Shown here one piece after another: positions 7,031 to 7,836 of a DNA stretch of 7,836 nucleotides. A program made the position numbers and the translations under genes. The notes beneath the pieces are model-generated. The model did not search any database, was not told the origin of the DNA, and saw only the letters and a list, made by a program, of their open reading frames with translations. Every line of letters begins with the position of its first letter. Within the stretch, counting starts at the first letter, position 1. The DNA is from Elusimicrobia bacterium CG06_land_8_20_14_3_00_38_11 (GTDB taxonomy: Bacteria > Elusimicrobiota > UBA8919): NCBI GenBank assembly GCA_002780205.1, contig PEVQ01000266.1, positions 8,570 to 16,405 of the forward strand. The letters are read 5' to 3'.

Positions 7031-7049
7031 ATTCCTCAAATTCTTTTTT

Positions 7050-7836
7050 CTATTTTACTTGCTCAATTTGTTTCCAGAAACCGCTTTTTGTTCTCAAAAT
7101 ATCCTGATAGGTTGCATAGAGCGCGAGTGTTATTAAAAGCGCAAACCCGACTGAATTTGCGAATTGCATAACTTTCTTATTCAGGGATTTTCTGGAAATG
7201 CCCTCAAACAAATAAAACATAATATGCCCGCCGTCAACAATAGGAATAGGCAGAAGATTGAACATCCCGAGTGCAACCGAAACAATCGCTATGAAATTCA
7301 TAAATGTTTTTACGCCGAGTTTCGCCGCAAAATAAGCCGCCTGCATAATCCCGACAGGTCCCGAGACCTCTGACGGTGCTTCCCAGAGCGTTAATTTCAT
7401 ATAAAGATATTTAAGCGGCGTTACCGTCCAGAAAATTATTTGGTTAAATGACTCTTTAATTGCTTTTGCAAAACCCACTTTTACGACAATCGGTTCAGAT
7501 GACATATCATAGACAATTCCGATACGCGACATTTTTATTTTCTCGTCATATTTAGGCGTGATTTTTATATCAATAATTTTATGCAGTGCATTTCTTTTCA
7601 CCGAAAAAACCAGTTCTTTATCTGGCGATGTTTTTACAATTTTTGATACAATACCGGCATCTTCAATTTTATTGCCGTTGATAGCGACTATTTCGTCGCC
7701 AGCCGCTAACCCCGATATAAATGCAGGTGATTTTTTTTCAACCAATTTTATTACGGGACGCTGATGTTGCAATCCCCAAACGGAAATAATAAATAAGAAA
7801 ATAATAAACGCCGAAATATAATTCATTATTGCGCCG
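7050..7836 (-). CDS. rseP: RIP metalloprotease RseP (site-2 protease), C-terminal part (5' end outside window)
   Basis: RseP is an inner-membrane zinc protease that cuts transmembrane anti-sigma factors and leftover signal peptides. The visible part runs in frame to the window edge: three codons (Gly-Ala-Ile) precede the first Met, and GAIMNY resembles the internal G-P-x-x-N-F segment after the HExxH domain. That ATG is therefore probably internal, and the zinc-binding HExxH half lies upstream. Counting from that Met, there is a membrane segment (2-18), a PDZ domain (about 24-92, SPAFISGLAAGDEIVAING), SGPVGI (155-160), a membrane segment with FNLLPIPIVDGGHI (189-202, supplying the third zinc ligand Asp198) and a last membrane segment near 224-240. 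Only one PDZ domain is seen; E. coli RseP has two. The gene ends with TAG, 19 bases before the first palindrome. RseP is often next to dxr and ispG, and here ispG is about 4.3 kb downstream. Confidence 0.93.
   Translation of the reverse strand, partial: GAIMNYISAFIIFLFIISVWGLQHQRPVIKLVEKKSPAFISGLAAGDEIVAINGNKIEDAGIVSKIVKTSPDKELVFSVKRNALHKIIDIKITPKYDEKIKMSRIGIVYDMSSEPIVVKVGFAKAIKESFNQIIFWTVTPLKYLYMKLTLWEAPSEVSGPVGIMQAAYFAAKLGVKTFMNFIAIVSVALGMFNLLPIPIVDGGHIMFYLFEGISRKSLNKKVMQFANSVGFALLITLALYATYQDILRTKSGFWKQIEQVK

Noticed and set aside
7050..7826. Complete 258-residue PDZ membrane protein starting at 7826
   Set aside because: The frame is open upstream to the window edge and the sequence begins in the middle of the RseP fold, so this is the C-terminal part of a longer gene.

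Overview
The window reads entirely on the minus strand. It looks like a bacterial chromosome of moderate to low GC, roughly 35-40% judged from a few hand-counted lines. The gene set (RseP site-2 protease, the MEP isoprenoid enzyme IspG, MurC and MurB) means a peptidoglycan-making bacterium that uses the non-mevalonate pathway, most likely one with a Gram-negative type envelope. A heptamer repeat coding LLATRYSLLAT inside ispG, and short GC-rich palindromes in the one larger spacer, remind me of uncultured candidate-phylum genomes (Omnitrophota or Elusimicrobiota type). That placement is a weak guess.

In transcription order (high to low coordinates) the layout is as follows. The 3' part of rseP (7836-7050) has lost its HExxH half beyond the window edge. 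A 112-base spacer (7049-6938) then holds two 20-base perfect palindromes that share the core CTGAAG. Next comes a 102-codon gene with only the N-terminal helix-hairpin-helix part of RadC (6937-6629). It overlaps by 11 bases a single-chain type IIG-like restriction-modification gene of 1135 codons (6639-3232). After a 79-base spacer with a possible promoter come yjbQ (3152-2736), ispG (2729-1644), murC (1663-281) and the first 100 codons of murB (300-1). The last four are tightly packed: a 6-base gap, then two overlaps of exactly 20 bases each.

The housekeeping genes form a coherent envelope cluster. IspG feeds isoprenoid synthesis, hence undecaprenyl phosphate. MurB and MurC make and use UDP-MurNAc for the peptidoglycan stem peptide. 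RseP is a regulatory intramembrane protease. rseP and ispG are neighbours in many bacteria, so the AT-rich RadC_N plus restriction-modification pair between them looks like an inserted defence module. Its upstream edge carries the palindromes, and a candidate promoter on its downstream side could restore expression of yjbQ-ispG-murC-murB.

The points most worth a second look are the translationally coupled stand-alone RadC_N and type IIG pair, the REP-like palindromes (one with a 5' GTAG), and the heptamer repeat built in frame into an essential iron-sulfur enzyme. I see no RNA genes, CRISPR arrays, insertion sequences or transposase genes.
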